In this document: positions 16,286-25,346 of the stretch, one piece after another
How the letters are laid out: the number at the start of each line of letters is the position of its first letter
How positions within the stretch are numbered: position 1 is the first letter of the stretch
Assembly: GCA_964621605.1 (NCBI GenBank)
Contig: CAZUMJ010000001.1
Span: 90,953 to 154,952 of the forward strand
Reading direction: 5' to 3'
DNA length: 64,000 nucleotides
Source: CAZUMJ01 sp964621605
GTDB lineage: Bacteria > Actinomycetota > Acidimicrobiia > Acidimicrobiales > Iamiaceae
Notes under the pieces: model-generated
Seen by the model: only the letters and a program-made list of their open reading frames with translations
Told to the model about the DNA's origin: nothing
The model's database searches: none
Position numbers and translations under genes: made by a program

Positions 16286-17866
16286 ATGACAGAACGTGAG
16301 GGGATCTCGTTTTTCCGTCGCGGCATGGCGACCGTGGCAGCCGGCCTGGTGCTAGTGGCCGCGGCGGCGGTGCCGCTCGCGGCGCCGGCGACCGCGGTGC
16401 TGCCCACCGCGCCCGGCCCGGTGTCGAGCTGGACGACGACGACCGGAACCGATGGTCGGGTGTACGTCGCCGACCAGAACGGCCGCGCGCTGCAGTTCCA
16501 CGGCTTCAACGTGAAGACCGCCAACCCACTTGTGGACGCGAGCGACGATTTGTTGGCAGCGGCGGCCGAACGCGGTCTCGACCACATGCGCTTGTCGATC
16601 TTCTGGGACCAGTTGGAGCCGACGAAGGGCACCTACGACGAGGCATACCTCGACGACATCGTGACGGTCCTCAACCGTGCCGAGGCCCACGGCATCACCG
16701 TCATCCTCGACATGCACCAAGACGTGTTCGGCCCGGCGTTCGGTCAGCGGGGCATCCCCACGTGGGCGACGCGCACCGACGGCGCCAGCTTCGAACTGCA
16801 GACCACGTGGATGTTGAACTACCTCCAGCCTGCGGTGCAGAACGCCTGGGAGCACCTCTACGAGGACGCGGACCTGCGCCAAGCACAGATCGACGCGTGG
16901 CTCCACGTGGTGGACCGGGTGAAGGACAACCCCGCCGTGTTCGGCTACGACCTGTTGAACGAGCCGTTCGGCAAGATGCGCCCCGGCGAGAACATCCTCC
17001 AGGCTGCAGAGCGCGTCGAGCGGGATCAGCTCACCCCCATGTACCAGCGCCTCGCGGACGCGATCGGCGCGGTGGACCCGGCGCACTGGATCTTCTACGA
17101 GGCGCCCAACCTGGCATCGCTCGGCATCGCCACGTCGCTCGGGCACATCGCCAACCCGAAGGCGATCTTCTACCCGCACATGTACGACACCACGATCGAG
17201 ACGGCGACATACCAGCCGGGGGCAGAGGTGACCGGGTTCGATCCGAACTTCTTCAGTGCCTGGACGGGGGCCACGGTCGACTACGTCCAGCGCAACCAGG
17301 TGCCGTTGATGGTCGGCGAGTGGGGCATCGCGCACCCGGAGAACCCGGGCATGGCCGAGTTCGTGCGGCGCAGCCTTACGACGCTCGACGCGGTCGGCTC
17401 GGGTTGGTCGGTGTTCAACTGGTGCGCCGGGTCCGGGTACTGCCCGATCGACTCGTCGTACCAGGATCGGCCCGCGCTGGGGCAGATCTTCGAGCCCTAC
17501 GCTCGAGCCATCGCTGGAGCGCCCACGTCGTCCACCTACGACTTCACCACCAGGCAGCTGCGCGTCCGCTACAGCGACAACGCTGCCAAGGGCGCAACCG
17601 ACATCTACCTGCCGGTCTCGCGTGCCTACCCGAACGGTTGGACCGTGTCGACGAGCGATGCACCCGGGACGTGGTCGCAGTCGTTCGATGCGGAGACCGG
17701 TGTCCTCTCGGTGACTGTCACGCAGAACGCCGGCAAGCACGCGATCTGCGTGCAGCCGGCGGGGGCGCCGACTGACTGCCCGGCGGTTGACCCGGTTGCC
17801 GTCGCGCCTGCGCCGGTCGCGCCGCCGGCCGCTCCGGTGCCGGCTGAGCCGACGTTCACGGGCTGA
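16286..17866 (+). CDS. Secreted GH5-family hydrolase (endoglycoceramidase-like)
   Basis: A 526-residue secreted glycoside hydrolase. A twin-Arg-like start (FFRRGM) precedes the signal peptide core VAAGLVLVAAAAVPLAAP, with cleavage near ATA. The catalytic barrel shows GFNVKTANP, VILDMHQDVF, the acid/base Glu in YDLLNEPFG and the nucleophile Glu in LMVGEWGIA, a layout like endoglycoceramidase/GH5. A C-terminal beta domain (about 410-500) and an Ala/Pro-rich tail follow. The natural substrate could be a glycolipid or a beta-glucan. I chose the ATG at 16286; an ATG at 16325 is also possible. Confidence 0.8.
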   Translation: MTEREGISFFRRGMATVAAGLVLVAAAAVPLAAPATAVLPTAPGPVSSWTTTTGTDGRVYVADQNGRALQFHGFNVKTANPLVDASDDLLAAAAERGLDHMRLSIFWDQLEPTKGTYDEAYLDDIVTVLNRAEAHGITVILDMHQDVFGPAFGQRGIPTWATRTDGASFELQTTWMLNYLQPAVQNAWEHLYEDADLRQAQIDAWLHVVDRVKDNPAVFGYDLLNEPFGKMRPGENILQAAERVERDQLTPMYQRLADAIGAVDPAHWIFYEAPNLASLGIATSLGHIANPKAIFYPHMYDTTIETATYQPGAEVTGFDPNFFSAWTGATVDYVQRNQVPLMVGEWGIAHPENPGMAEFVRRSLTTLDAVGSGWSVFNWCAGSGYCPIDSSYQDRPALGQIFEPYARAIAGAPTSSTYDFTTRQLRVRYSDNAAKGATDIYLPVSRAYPNGWTVSTSDAPGTWSQSFDAETGVLSVTVTQNAGKHAICVQPAGAPTDCPAVDPVAVAPAPVAPPAAPVPAEPTFTG

Positions 17867-18014
17867 GCGGCGTGGGCGGTCGCACGGCGCCTCATGGTCG
17901 TGCAGCCGGGCGCCGGGTGGGCGCGGTCACGGGCTGAGCGACCCGCGGCCAGCGTGCTCGGCGCCGCCAGGCGCGCTTGGCTGCTGCGGTGAGGACTGCT
18001 GGCAAGATGCGGAG

Positions 18015-18779
18015 ATGGCTGACGCCCCCGTTTCCCCCTACGCGCGCGCACGGAGCGCAGGCGAGGTCGCCGCGAACGTGGCCGACATCCGGGCACGCAT
18101 CGACGCGGCGGCGACGCGCGCCGGGCGCGACCCGGCTGAGGTTCGCTTGCTGCCGGTGAGCAAGACGGTCGACGATGACCGTCTCGCCTGGGTGCATGCG
18201 ACTGGCATCCGACTGCTCGGCGAGAACAAGGCGCAGGAGGCGCGGCGCAAGGCCCCCCTGTTCGATGCGCTCGACGGGATGCGGTGGGCGATGATCGGCC
18301 ACCTCCAGACCAACAAGGTGCGCGACGTGGCGGGCTCGGCCGCCGAGTTCCATGCGCTCGACAGCCTGAGAGTGGCCGAGGCGTTGGATCGTCGCTTGCA
18401 GGCGCTCGGCCGGTCGCTCGACGTGTTCGTGCAGGTGAACAGCTCCGGCGAGACGAGCAAGTACGGCCTCGACCCCGCCGACCTCTCCTCGTTCCTCGGT
18501 GCTCTCGCGCCGTACGCGTCGCTGCGCGTCCGTGGGCTGATGACGCTCGCCCTGCACACCTCCGACCCCGTCGCGGTGCAGAGGTGCTTCGCCCTGCTGC
18601 GAACGCTGCGAGATCGCGCCCGAGAGGTTGCGTCGGATCCGCTGTGGTGCAGCGAGCTGTCGATGGGCATGTCGGGTGACTTCGAGCTTGCGATCGAGGA
18701 AGGCGCCACGACGGTGCGCGTGGGGCAGGCGATCTTCGGCAGCAGGGCGACACGTGACGAGGATTACTGGCCCGCCTGA
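18015..18779 (+). CDS. yggS: YggS-family pyridoxal-phosphate homeostasis protein
   Basis: A 254-residue PLP-binding TIM-barrel protein (PLPBP/PipY). The PLP lysine is K50 in LLPVSKT, and the family signature SMGMSGDFELAIEEG-x-TTVRVGQAIFG is intact. These proteins bind PLP without known catalysis and buffer the vitamin B6 and amino acid pools. The start is the ATG at 18015; upstream in-frame sequence is GC-rich non-coding. In many Actinobacteria yggS sits with cell-division genes; here it does not. Confidence 0.9.
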   Translation: MADAPVSPYARARSAGEVAANVADIRARIDAAATRAGRDPAEVRLLPVSKTVDDDRLAWVHATGIRLLGENKAQEARRKAPLFDALDGMRWAMIGHLQTNKVRDVAGSAAEFHALDSLRVAEALDRRLQALGRSLDVFVQVNSSGETSKYGLDPADLSSFLGALAPYASLRVRGLMTLALHTSDPVAVQRCFALLRTLRDRAREVASDPLWCSELSMGMSGDFELAIEEGATTVRVGQAIFGSRATRDEDYWPA

Positions 18780-18848
18780 CCGGTAAATCTGGCATGTAAC
18801 AGAAGTATTCGCTACGGTCGGGGCGCGCACCCACGCGCGACAACCACC

Positions 18849-19343
18849 ATGAGCAGCGAACCGATCTCCCTCATCCCCAAGCCCAACCCGAACAGCTCGC
18901 GTGCGCGCGAGCTCCCCGTGCTGCTCGCCAAGGCCCTGCGCCTGGCCGGCAATGCCGGTCGGCCCGAGGCCGCGAGCGAGATCGCGGCTGAGGCCTGGTG
19001 GGCGCTGCGCGAGGTCGATCCGCGCGGCGCCGAGCGGATGAACGGCGTGCTGCACTACCTCGCCAAGCTCCCCGCCGAGCAGCGAGCCCAGACCCCAGGA
19101 ATGGAGATCCCGATGGCCGATCCCGAGCTCGACGTCCGCAACGAGGTGCCGATGCGTCGGCACGACCTGATCCTCGGCACGTATGGCGAACTGGGTAGCG
19201 GCGAGGGGTTCATCCTCGTCAACGACCACGACCCGAAGCCCCTCTACTACCAGTTCGCGGCTGAGTACACCGACAAGTTCACCTGGGACTACCTCGAGGA
19301 GGGGCCCGAGGTGTGGAAGGTGCGCATCGGCAAGCCCAGCTGA
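18849..19343 (+). CDS. DUF2249 domain protein
   Basis: A 164-residue protein. Residues 1-80 are helical (LPVLLAKALRLAGNAG). Residues 95-162 are a DUF2249 domain: ELDVRNEVPMRRHDLILGTY, GEGFILVNDHDPKPLYYQF and EEGPEVWKVRIGK. The domain is small and often occurs with hemerythrin or nitrogen-oxide-related proteins; its biochemical role is unsettled. A promoter-like AT-richer patch lies at 18781-18815. Independent of yggS by spacing (69 bp). Confidence 0.8.
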   Translation: MSSEPISLIPKPNPNSSRARELPVLLAKALRLAGNAGRPEAASEIAAEAWWALREVDPRGAERMNGVLHYLAKLPAEQRAQTPGMEIPMADPELDVRNEVPMRRHDLILGTYGELGSGEGFILVNDHDPKPLYYQFAAEYTDKFTWDYLEEGPEVWKVRIGKPS

Positions 19344-19371
19344 CGATGCACCGGGCGGTACGGTGCCGGCC

Positions 19372-20358
19372 ATGGGGACGAACGGGTTCACGTTGGCCGG
19401 CACCGACCGCACCATCCCACCTCTCGGGGTGGGGACGTGGGCGTGGGGTGACCGCGCCACCTGGGGTATGGGCGGGTACGACCACGACCTGACCCGCGAG
19501 ACCATCGCCGAGGCCTGGCGTGCCTCCGTCGACGCGGGTGCGTCCTTCTTCGACACGGCAGAGGTGTACGGAAAGGGCGAGAGCGAACGCATCTTGGGAG
19601 AGCTGCTTCGTGGCGACCCGGCACGCGCCGAGCGCTGCACGATCGCCACGAAGTTCATGCCGATGCCCTGGAAGCTCGACGTCAGGCGCGCCATGCGCCG
19701 ATCGCTCGAGGCCTCGCTGCGCCGCTTGGGCCTGCCGTGTGTCGACCTGTACCAGGTGCACGGCCCGGTCAGCTTGCGAGGGCACCGGGCGATGGCCGAT
19801 GCGCTCGCCGCCGTCCACGACGCGGGGCTCGCCCGGGCGGTGGGAGTGTCGAACTACTCGGTGCGAGAGATGCGCTCGATCGCCGGCCTCCTGCAAGCGC
19901 GCGGGGTGCCCCTGGCGTCCAACCAGATCGAGTTCTCGCTGCTGCGTCGCGGCCCCGAGACGTCGGGCCTCCTTGCCGCGTGCACCGACCTCGGGGTGAT
20001 CCCCCTCGCCTATTCGCCGATCGGGCAAGGGCGTCTCACCGGCAAGTACAGCGCAACCAACCCGCCGCCCGGGCGTCGGTCGTTCTCCGACCATCCGATG
20101 GAGACGGTCGACCGCGTCGTCGCCGAGTTGCGCCGCATCGGTGACGCCCACGGTGGTCGCACTCCCAGCCAGGTATCGCTGAACTGGATCATCGCCAAGG
20201 GTGCACTGCCGATACCCGGCGCGAAGAACGCCGATCAGGCGGTGCAGAACGCGGGCGGGATGGGCTGGGTGCTCTCGGCCGACGACGTCGCCGCCCTCGA
20301 CGCGGTCGCGCTCGGGGGGCTTCGCTCGTTCTCGAACCGCTTCTGGCAGCACGGCTAA
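19372..20358 (+). CDS. Aldo/keto reductase
   Basis: A 328-residue NAD(P)H-dependent oxidoreductase barrel. The catalytic tetrad is visible: Asp (SFFDTAEVYG), Tyr (AEVYGKGE), Lys (IATKFMP) and His (YQVHGPV). PIPGAKNADQAVQNAGG near the C-terminus is the NADP-phosphate-binding region. The sequence is closest to the plant-like AKR subgroup. Its stop overlaps the end of the convergent ogt gene by four bases. Substrate unknown. Confidence 0.88.
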   Translation: MGTNGFTLAGTDRTIPPLGVGTWAWGDRATWGMGGYDHDLTRETIAEAWRASVDAGASFFDTAEVYGKGESERILGELLRGDPARAERCTIATKFMPMPWKLDVRRAMRRSLEASLRRLGLPCVDLYQVHGPVSLRGHRAMADALAAVHDAGLARAVGVSNYSVREMRSIAGLLQARGVPLASNQIEFSLLRRGPETSGLLAACTDLGVIPLAYSPIGQGRLTGKYSATNPPPGRRSFSDHPMETVDRVVAELRRIGDAHGGRTPSQVSLNWIIAKGALPIPGAKNADQAVQNAGGMGWVLSADDVAALDAVALGGLRSFSNRFWQHG

Positions 20359-20849
20359 CGCCGCAGCACCCCCACCCCTTCGTGGCGGAGCAGCCACTCC
20401 TTGCGGTCGAGGCCGCCGCCGTAGCCCCCGAGGCGCTGCCCAGCCGCGACGACCCGGTGGCACGGCACGATGATCGAGACGGGGTTGTGGCCGTTCGCGG
20501 TGCCGACCGCTCGAAAGGCGTTGGGGTTTCCGACTCGTCGTGCGAGGTCCCCGTACGTGATCGTCTCGCCGTAGGGGATCTTCTGCAGTTGCTCCCACAC
20601 CGACTGCTGGAAGGGCGTGCCGGCGAACCGGAGCGGAAGATCGAAGGTCGTGCGACTGCCGGCGAAGTATTCGTCGAGCTGCACGGTCGCCACGCGCAGG
20701 ACCGCCTCCGAGCGAGCTGCCGCCTCTGGTGGTTCGGGGTCGTCGGGCGCCGGGGGCGGGGCAGGGTGGTGTTCGTCGAAGGTGAGGCCCGTCAGGGCAC
20801 CGTCGTGCGCGCTGAGCGTGAGCGGGCCGATCGGCGTGTCGATGATCAT
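20355..20849 (-). CDS. ogt: Methylated-DNA-protein-cysteine methyltransferase
   Basis: A 164-residue O6-alkylguanine-DNA alkyltransferase. The acceptor Cys is in SIIVPCHRVV, preceded by the DNA-binding helix (TYGDLARRVGNPNAFRAVG) and followed by LGGYGGGLDRKEWLLRHEG. It moves the alkyl group from O6-alkylguanine to its own Cys and is thereby spent. The ATG at 20849 overlaps the stop of the ada-alkA gene (ATGA), so the two alkylation-repair proteins are made together. Confidence 0.93.
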   Translation of the reverse strand: MIIDTPIGPLTLSAHDGALTGLTFDEHHPAPPPAPDDPEPPEAAARSEAVLRVATVQLDEYFAGSRTTFDLPLRFAGTPFQQSVWEQLQKIPYGETITYGDLARRVGNPNAFRAVGTANGHNPVSIIVPCHRVVAAGQRLGGYGGGLDRKEWLLRHEGVGVLRR

Positions 20850-22321
20850 GTGGTCTCCTTGGCCAGAACGGGCCAATCGTTGATCGGGTGCGGGACGCAC
20901 GCCCAGAGATGTTGCGCTGCATAGGAGCGCCACGGCGCCCACGACGTGCTGTGTGCACGAAGTGCCGACGCGCTGCCGGGCAGGCCGAGCGAGGACGCGC
21001 CTCGGCGCACACCGAGGTCGTCGGCGAGGAGGACGTCGGGGTCACCGAGTGCGCGCATGGCGACGAGCTCGCGCGTCCACGGGCCGATCCCCCGAATCGC
21101 ACCGAGCTGCGCGTCGGCTTCGCGGCGATCGACACCGGGGTCGAGGCGGAGGCGACCGTCGGCAAGGGCTGTGGCGACGGCGCACAAGGTGGCGCGTCGG
21201 GCCGCCGGCATCGCCACCTCCGCGTCTGAGACGGCGGCCGGGCTCGGGAAGAGGCGGATGAGGCCACCTTCCGGGTCGTTCACGGGTTCGCCCACCTCGG
21301 TTGCCAGACGGGCGGCGTGGGTGCGCGCCGCGGCGGTCGACACCTGCTGGCCGAGCACCGCACGGATCGCCAGTTCGGCCCCGTCGACTGTACGTGGCAC
21401 GCGCCGCCCCGGTGCTGCCCGAACGAGCGGTGCGAGCGCCTTGTCGGCTACGAGCACGTCGTCGACCGCGCACGGGTCGGCGTCAAGGTCGAGCAGCCAG
21501 CGGCAGCGCGTGATCGCGGCGGTGAGGTCACGGAGGTCACCGAGATGAAGCCGGCACCGAACGTGGTCGGCCGCGGGGCTGAGCGCCGCGATGCCCGTCG
21601 CATGGGGGAGGCGCAACGTGCGGCGGTAGGTGGAGCCGATCACCTCTTCGACCCCGGGCACGGCTGTCGCGGCAAGGTGGCCGAACAGGTTGCCGGGGTG
21701 CAGCGGGGTGCGGAAGGCGAGGCGAACCACGATGACGCCGGGCTCGGGGTTCTGCCCGCGTCGGGCGCGCGCCCGAAGGGCTCCTGGGGTGGTCGCGTAC
21801 ACCTCGCGGACGGTGTCGTTGAACTGGCGCACGCTCCCGAACCCGGCGGCGAACGCCACCTGGGTGAACGGGAGGTCGGATGTCTCGACGAGCGTGCGCG
21901 CCGTCTGCGCGCGCTGTGCCCGTGCGAGGGCGATCGGGCCCGCTCCGACCTCGGCCAACAGCAGGCGCTGCAGGTGCCGGACGCTGTAGCCGAGGGCGTT
22001 CGACAGCCCGGTGACCCCGGCCCTGTCGACAATGCCGTCGGCGATGAGGCGCATGGCTCGAGCGCTGACGTCGTTGCGCCGTTGCCACTCGGGCGAACCG
22101 GGCGACATGTCGGGGCGGCACCGCTTGCACGCTCGGAGTCCTGCGGCTTGCGCTGCGGCGGGGGATGGGTAGAAGCGCACGTGGCTTCGGTGCGGTGTAC
22201 GAGCCGGGCAGCTCGGACGGCAGTAGATCTTCGTGGTGGTGACCCCGACGGTGAACCAACCGTCGAAGCGGCCGTCGCGGGCGCACATGGCCCGGTAGCA
22301 GCGTTCGTCGTCGTCGATCAC
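20846..22321 (-). CDS. Ada-AlkA fusion: methyl-sensing regulator and 3-methyladenine DNA glycosylase
   Basis: A 491-residue bifunctional protein. Residues 1-80 are the Ada methyl-phosphotriester domain with four zinc Cys (C34 and C38 in IYCRPSC, then ACKRC). Residues 90-185 are an AraC-type HTH (LQRLLLAEVGAGPIAL, TQVAFAAGFGSVRQFND). Residues 205 onward are AlkA: an N-terminal AlkA domain and HhH-GPD with IRGIGPWTRELVAMR and catalytic Asp in VLLADDLGVR. Methylation of C34 probably turns it into an activator of its own operon while the glycosylase removes alkylated bases. The start is a GTG at 22321, fixed by the conserved N-terminal pattern. Such fusions are common in Actinobacteria. Confidence 0.92.
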   Translation of the reverse strand: MIDDDERCYRAMCARDGRFDGWFTVGVTTTKIYCRPSCPARTPHRSHVRFYPSPAAAQAAGLRACKRCRPDMSPGSPEWQRRNDVSARAMRLIADGIVDRAGVTGLSNALGYSVRHLQRLLLAEVGAGPIALARAQRAQTARTLVETSDLPFTQVAFAAGFGSVRQFNDTVREVYATTPGALRARARRGQNPEPGVIVVRLAFRTPLHPGNLFGHLAATAVPGVEEVIGSTYRRTLRLPHATGIAALSPAADHVRCRLHLGDLRDLTAAITRCRWLLDLDADPCAVDDVLVADKALAPLVRAAPGRRVPRTVDGAELAIRAVLGQQVSTAAARTHAARLATEVGEPVNDPEGGLIRLFPSPAAVSDAEVAMPAARRATLCAVATALADGRLRLDPGVDRREADAQLGAIRGIGPWTRELVAMRALGDPDVLLADDLGVRRGASSLGLPGSASALRAHSTSWAPWRSYAAQHLWACVPHPINDWPVLAKETT

Positions 22322-22421
22322 GACGCCATCCTGGCATCGGACCCGGCGAGCGACTAGCGGGATTGCGACAGGGCGATGGAGCCGTGTCCGTTCCGTGTGC
22401 CGCCCGTTCGAACAGGTCTTG

Positions 22422-23957
22422 TCACACCGGGGCTTCGACGTCGCGGAGCGGGAGCTGCGTCGTCGGGTGCGAGGCGCGGAGGTCGTCGAGGAGTGCATCT
22501 CGGGTCGCCCGGCAGGCCGCGTCGTCCCAGCGGTTCACCCGTTGGAGCGGGTCATCGGTGAGGTCGTACAGCTCACCTTCGCTTCCGTCGTGTACCGACC
22601 CGGGGAGGTAGGCGGTGCACACCCAGCCGTCGCGGGTGATCGTGCGCAGGTGCATCGAGACACCGAACAGTGCGCTGTCCCAGTCGGTGAGCACCCGCTC
22701 CGGGCCTGGCTCGGTGTCGTCGGTGGGGAGCTGTTCGCCTTCGATCCACCCGGGCGCCGCGACACCGGCGATCGTGCAGAAGGTGGCGGCGAGGTTCACC
22801 AGGCCAACGGGGCGTGACACGACGCTGGGGGACATCCCTGCGGACGCTGCCGGACGCCAGATCAGCGGAAGTCGCATCAGGCCGTCGACGTGGTACGGCC
22901 CTTTGAAGAGCATCCCGAAATCCCCCTGGAGCTCCCCGTGGTCGGTGGTGAAGATGACGTCGACGTCGTCGCGCCATCCCCGGGCGTCGATGGCGGCCAG
23001 GATGCGTCCGACGGCCTCGTCGATCAGCTCGCACTCGACCGCGTTGCGGGCGTTCACCTCGCGCACCTGGTCGGCGGTGAGGCTGGCGGGCACCCAACGC
23101 GCCGGGGCTTCGTAGTTCGACACGAGCGAGCCGTCGTACCAGAGCTTCCAGTGTCGGGGCTTGGCTTCGAGGAGCCGTTCGCGCTCGGTGGCGTCGGTGG
23201 GGTAGCCGGCCGGGAGGGGGACGTCACGCCAGTCGACGCGGGCCATCTCTGACTCGGGTGGGTCCCAGGGATGGTGCGGGTCGGGGAAGCTGGTCCAGCA
23301 GAACCAGTCGTCGTCGGCGTCGAGGCTGTCGAGCCACGCGATCGTCCGGTCGGCGACCCAATCGGTGTGGTACTGCTCCCGCGGGATCGGGTTCACGTGC
23401 ACCTGCGGGGCGCCGGTGTCGCCGTCGCCGTCGGCGTTCACCTCGAGTTCACGGTCGAGCACGGCGTAGTAGCCGCCGATCGATTCCGGGTGGTTGGCGA
23501 GCAGCCAGCGGGCGTAGTGCAACGGCCCTGCCGCGGTGTGGGTCGCCATCTCGAGGTGTTCGAAGCCGCGGTGGGTACCCCCGGGTGGGGTGGTGCTGTC
23601 GCCGAGGGCGTTCTCGGTGAAGCGCTGGAACGGGTCGAGGAACGGCTCGAAGTGGGCCTTGCCCACGAGGGCGGTCCGGTAGCCCGCATCCTTCAGGACT
23701 TGGGCAACAGACGGGGCGTCGACCGGGAGCGGCACGCCGTTCATCCAGACACCGTGGGTGGAGGGGTGTTGCCCGGTGAGCATCGTCGAGCGCGACGGCA
23801 TGCAGACCACAGACTGCGGTGTTGCCCGGTCGTAGCGGATGCCGGTTGCGGCAAGGTCGTCGATGACGGGGGTGCGGCCGACGAGTCCGCCGTAGCAGCC
23901 CAGCGTGTCGTGGCGTTGCTGGTCGGTGGTGACGAAGAGGATCTTGCGTCGGGTCAC
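22422..23957 (-). CDS. Type I sulfatase
   Basis: A 511-residue alkaline-phosphatase-superfamily enzyme. The formylglycine site is C52-M-P-S-R (VVCMPSRSTMLTGQ), a Cys-type sulfatase. Metal ligands appear in FVTTDQQRHDTLG and FTTDHGELQGDFG. It should hydrolyse a sulfate (or possibly phosphonate) ester; the substrate is unknown. No signal peptide is evident, so it is probably cytoplasmic. Activation would need a formylglycine-generating enzyme, which is not in the window. It overlaps the upstream SRPBCC gene by four bases, suggesting a two-gene operon. Confidence 0.85.
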   Translation of the reverse strand: MTRRKILFVTTDQQRHDTLGCYGGLVGRTPVIDDLAATGIRYDRATPQSVVCMPSRSTMLTGQHPSTHGVWMNGVPLPVDAPSVAQVLKDAGYRTALVGKAHFEPFLDPFQRFTENALGDSTTPPGGTHRGFEHLEMATHTAAGPLHYARWLLANHPESIGGYYAVLDRELEVNADGDGDTGAPQVHVNPIPREQYHTDWVADRTIAWLDSLDADDDWFCWTSFPDPHHPWDPPESEMARVDWRDVPLPAGYPTDATERERLLEAKPRHWKLWYDGSLVSNYEAPARWVPASLTADQVREVNARNAVECELIDEAVGRILAAIDARGWRDDVDVIFTTDHGELQGDFGMLFKGPYHVDGLMRLPLIWRPAASAGMSPSVVSRPVGLVNLAATFCTIAGVAAPGWIEGEQLPTDDTEPGPERVLTDWDSALFGVSMHLRTITRDGWVCTAYLPGSVHDGSEGELYDLTDDPLQRVNRWDDAACRATRDALLDDLRASHPTTQLPLRDVEAPV

Positions 23958-24358
23958 GGCAGCTCTCCTCTCTCCATGCGGTCACGGAGGCATCGCAACG
24001 CATTGCCGGACGCTCCGGCGATGACGAGGGCCATGGTCTTGGGGTCGCAGTCGGTGCTGTAGACGACGAGTGATGCGCCGTCGTCGAGGCCGAGCACGTC
24101 GACGGTGCCGAGGTGCTCGGCGATGAGCGCCGTCTGGAGGCGGTACTGGAAGCGGCGCTGGACGTCATCGCAGGTGATGACCTTCTCGGGCATGGTGATG
24201 CCAGAGCGCGTGACGACGGTGCGCGTGTCACCGTCGAACTCGCTGGAGACCACCCCGGGCCACCACTCGAAGAGCCGACCCGCATCTCGGACGATCGACC
24301 AGACGTCTTCGGGGCTGCGGTCGATGGTGATCGTGCGCCGTTCGCTGGCTCTAGCCAT
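23954..24358 (-). CDS. SRPBCC (START-like) ligand-binding protein
   Basis: A 134-residue protein with the SRPBCC opening RTITIDRSPEDVWSIVRDAG and WWPGVVSSEFDGDTRTV. The fold is a helix-grip that binds hydrophobic ligands (polyketide cyclase/Coq10-like). It is translationally coupled to the sulfatase, so it may bind the sulfatase substrate or product; that is inference. Confidence 0.72.
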   Translation of the reverse strand: MARASERRTITIDRSPEDVWSIVRDAGRLFEWWPGVVSSEFDGDTRTVVTRSGITMPEKVITCDDVQRRFQYRLQTALIAEHLGTVDVLGLDDGASLVVYSTDCDPKTMALVIAGASGNALRCLRDRMERGELP

Positions 24359-24430
24359 GGGTTGTCATCCTAGACTTGTGGCAGCTTATGTGTCGATAGT
24401 TTTTGGGAGCGCCCACTCGACTGGTGTGCG

Positions 24431-25237
24431 TCAGAGCTGACTGGCCCCGGCATCGACAGGTAGCGCGACCGCCGTGACCCAGCGGGCCTCGGGCGAGAGC
24501 AGCCACACCACCGCCTCCGTCACGTCCTCGGGGTCGATGCGCCCGACGGGCAACATGTTCCCGAAGGCCCGCGCGGCATCGGGGTGGTCGGCCAGCACCG
24601 CGGGGAGCTCGGGGTCATAGCCCATCGGGGTGCGCACCGCCGTGGGGTGCACGGAGTTGACCCGGATCCCATAGGGCGCCACCTCCTGTGCGAGCGTCCG
24701 GCTCAGGCCTGTCACGCCCCACTTCGTTGCGCCGTAGTGCCCCAGGAGTGGGAGTCCCTTCAGGCCAGCGCCGCTGCTCACCACGACGACCGCACGGTTC
24801 CCTTCGGCTTCCAGCAAGCGCGGCACGGTGGCGCGCAAGGTGTGCCACACCCCGGTCAGGTTCACGTCGAGGGTCTCCTGCCACTGCGTCGGAGTGAGCT
24901 CCCAGAGCAGGCCGTAGCTGCACACCGCGGCGTTCGCCACCACGTGGTGCAAGGCGCCGAATCGTTCGACCCCGGCGGACACGGTCGCTTCGACATCGTC
25001 GAGCGATCGGACGTCGCCGACCCGTGCCACGATCTCGCCGCCGACTTCCTCGACCTGGCGCACGGTCTCGGCCAGATCGGCGGCTGTGGATGCCTCGTAG
25101 GAGGACGATTCCAGCGGGCCGCACAGGTCGAGGCCGACGATGGCAGCCCCTTCGCGTGCGAGGCGCAGCGCATGGGAGCGCCCCTGCCCGCGGGCGATGC
25201 CGGTGATGAACACGACCTGTCCGTCGAAGCGACCCAT
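24431..25237 (-). CDS. Mycofactocin-type short-chain dehydrogenase/reductase
   Basis: A 268-residue SDR. The nucleotide motif is TGIARGQGRSHA, and the catalytic residues are in SSGAGLKGLPLLGHYGATK (Ser, Y-x3-K). An insertion after the second strand (SSSYEASTAADLAETVRQVE) is characteristic of the mycofactocin-associated SDR family (TIGR03971), in which the nicotinamide cofactor is tightly bound and recycled through mycofactocin. The subfamily assignment is from memory of that insert. No mycofactocin biosynthesis genes are in this window. I chose the ATG at 25237. Confidence 0.82.
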   Translation of the reverse strand: MGRFDGQVVFITGIARGQGRSHALRLAREGAAIVGLDLCGPLESSSYEASTAADLAETVRQVEEVGGEIVARVGDVRSLDDVEATVSAGVERFGALHHVVANAAVCSYGLLWELTPTQWQETLDVNLTGVWHTLRATVPRLLEAEGNRAVVVVSSGAGLKGLPLLGHYGATKWGVTGLSRTLAQEVAPYGIRVNSVHPTAVRTPMGYDPELPAVLADHPDAARAFGNMLPVGRIDPEDVTEAVVWLLSPEARWVTAVALPVDAGASQL

Positions 25238-25346
25238 GGGGGAGAGCTTGGCGTATCCGGTGTGCCTCTGGTGGGGCGCCAAGGTTCGGAGCCGTGAGGG
25301 CGATCGGCCAGACTGACCGCATGTTGCTCCGTTCTCTCACGAGCCG

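Noticed and set aside
18784..18815. Second possible sigma28-type promoter upstream of DUF2249 (TAAA at 18784)
   Set aside because: The sequence 15-16 bases downstream does not resemble GCCGATAA.
17892..19694. 600-residue minus-strand ORF over yggS and DUF2249
   Set aside because: Both genes below have family signatures on the plus strand; the reverse reading frame has none.
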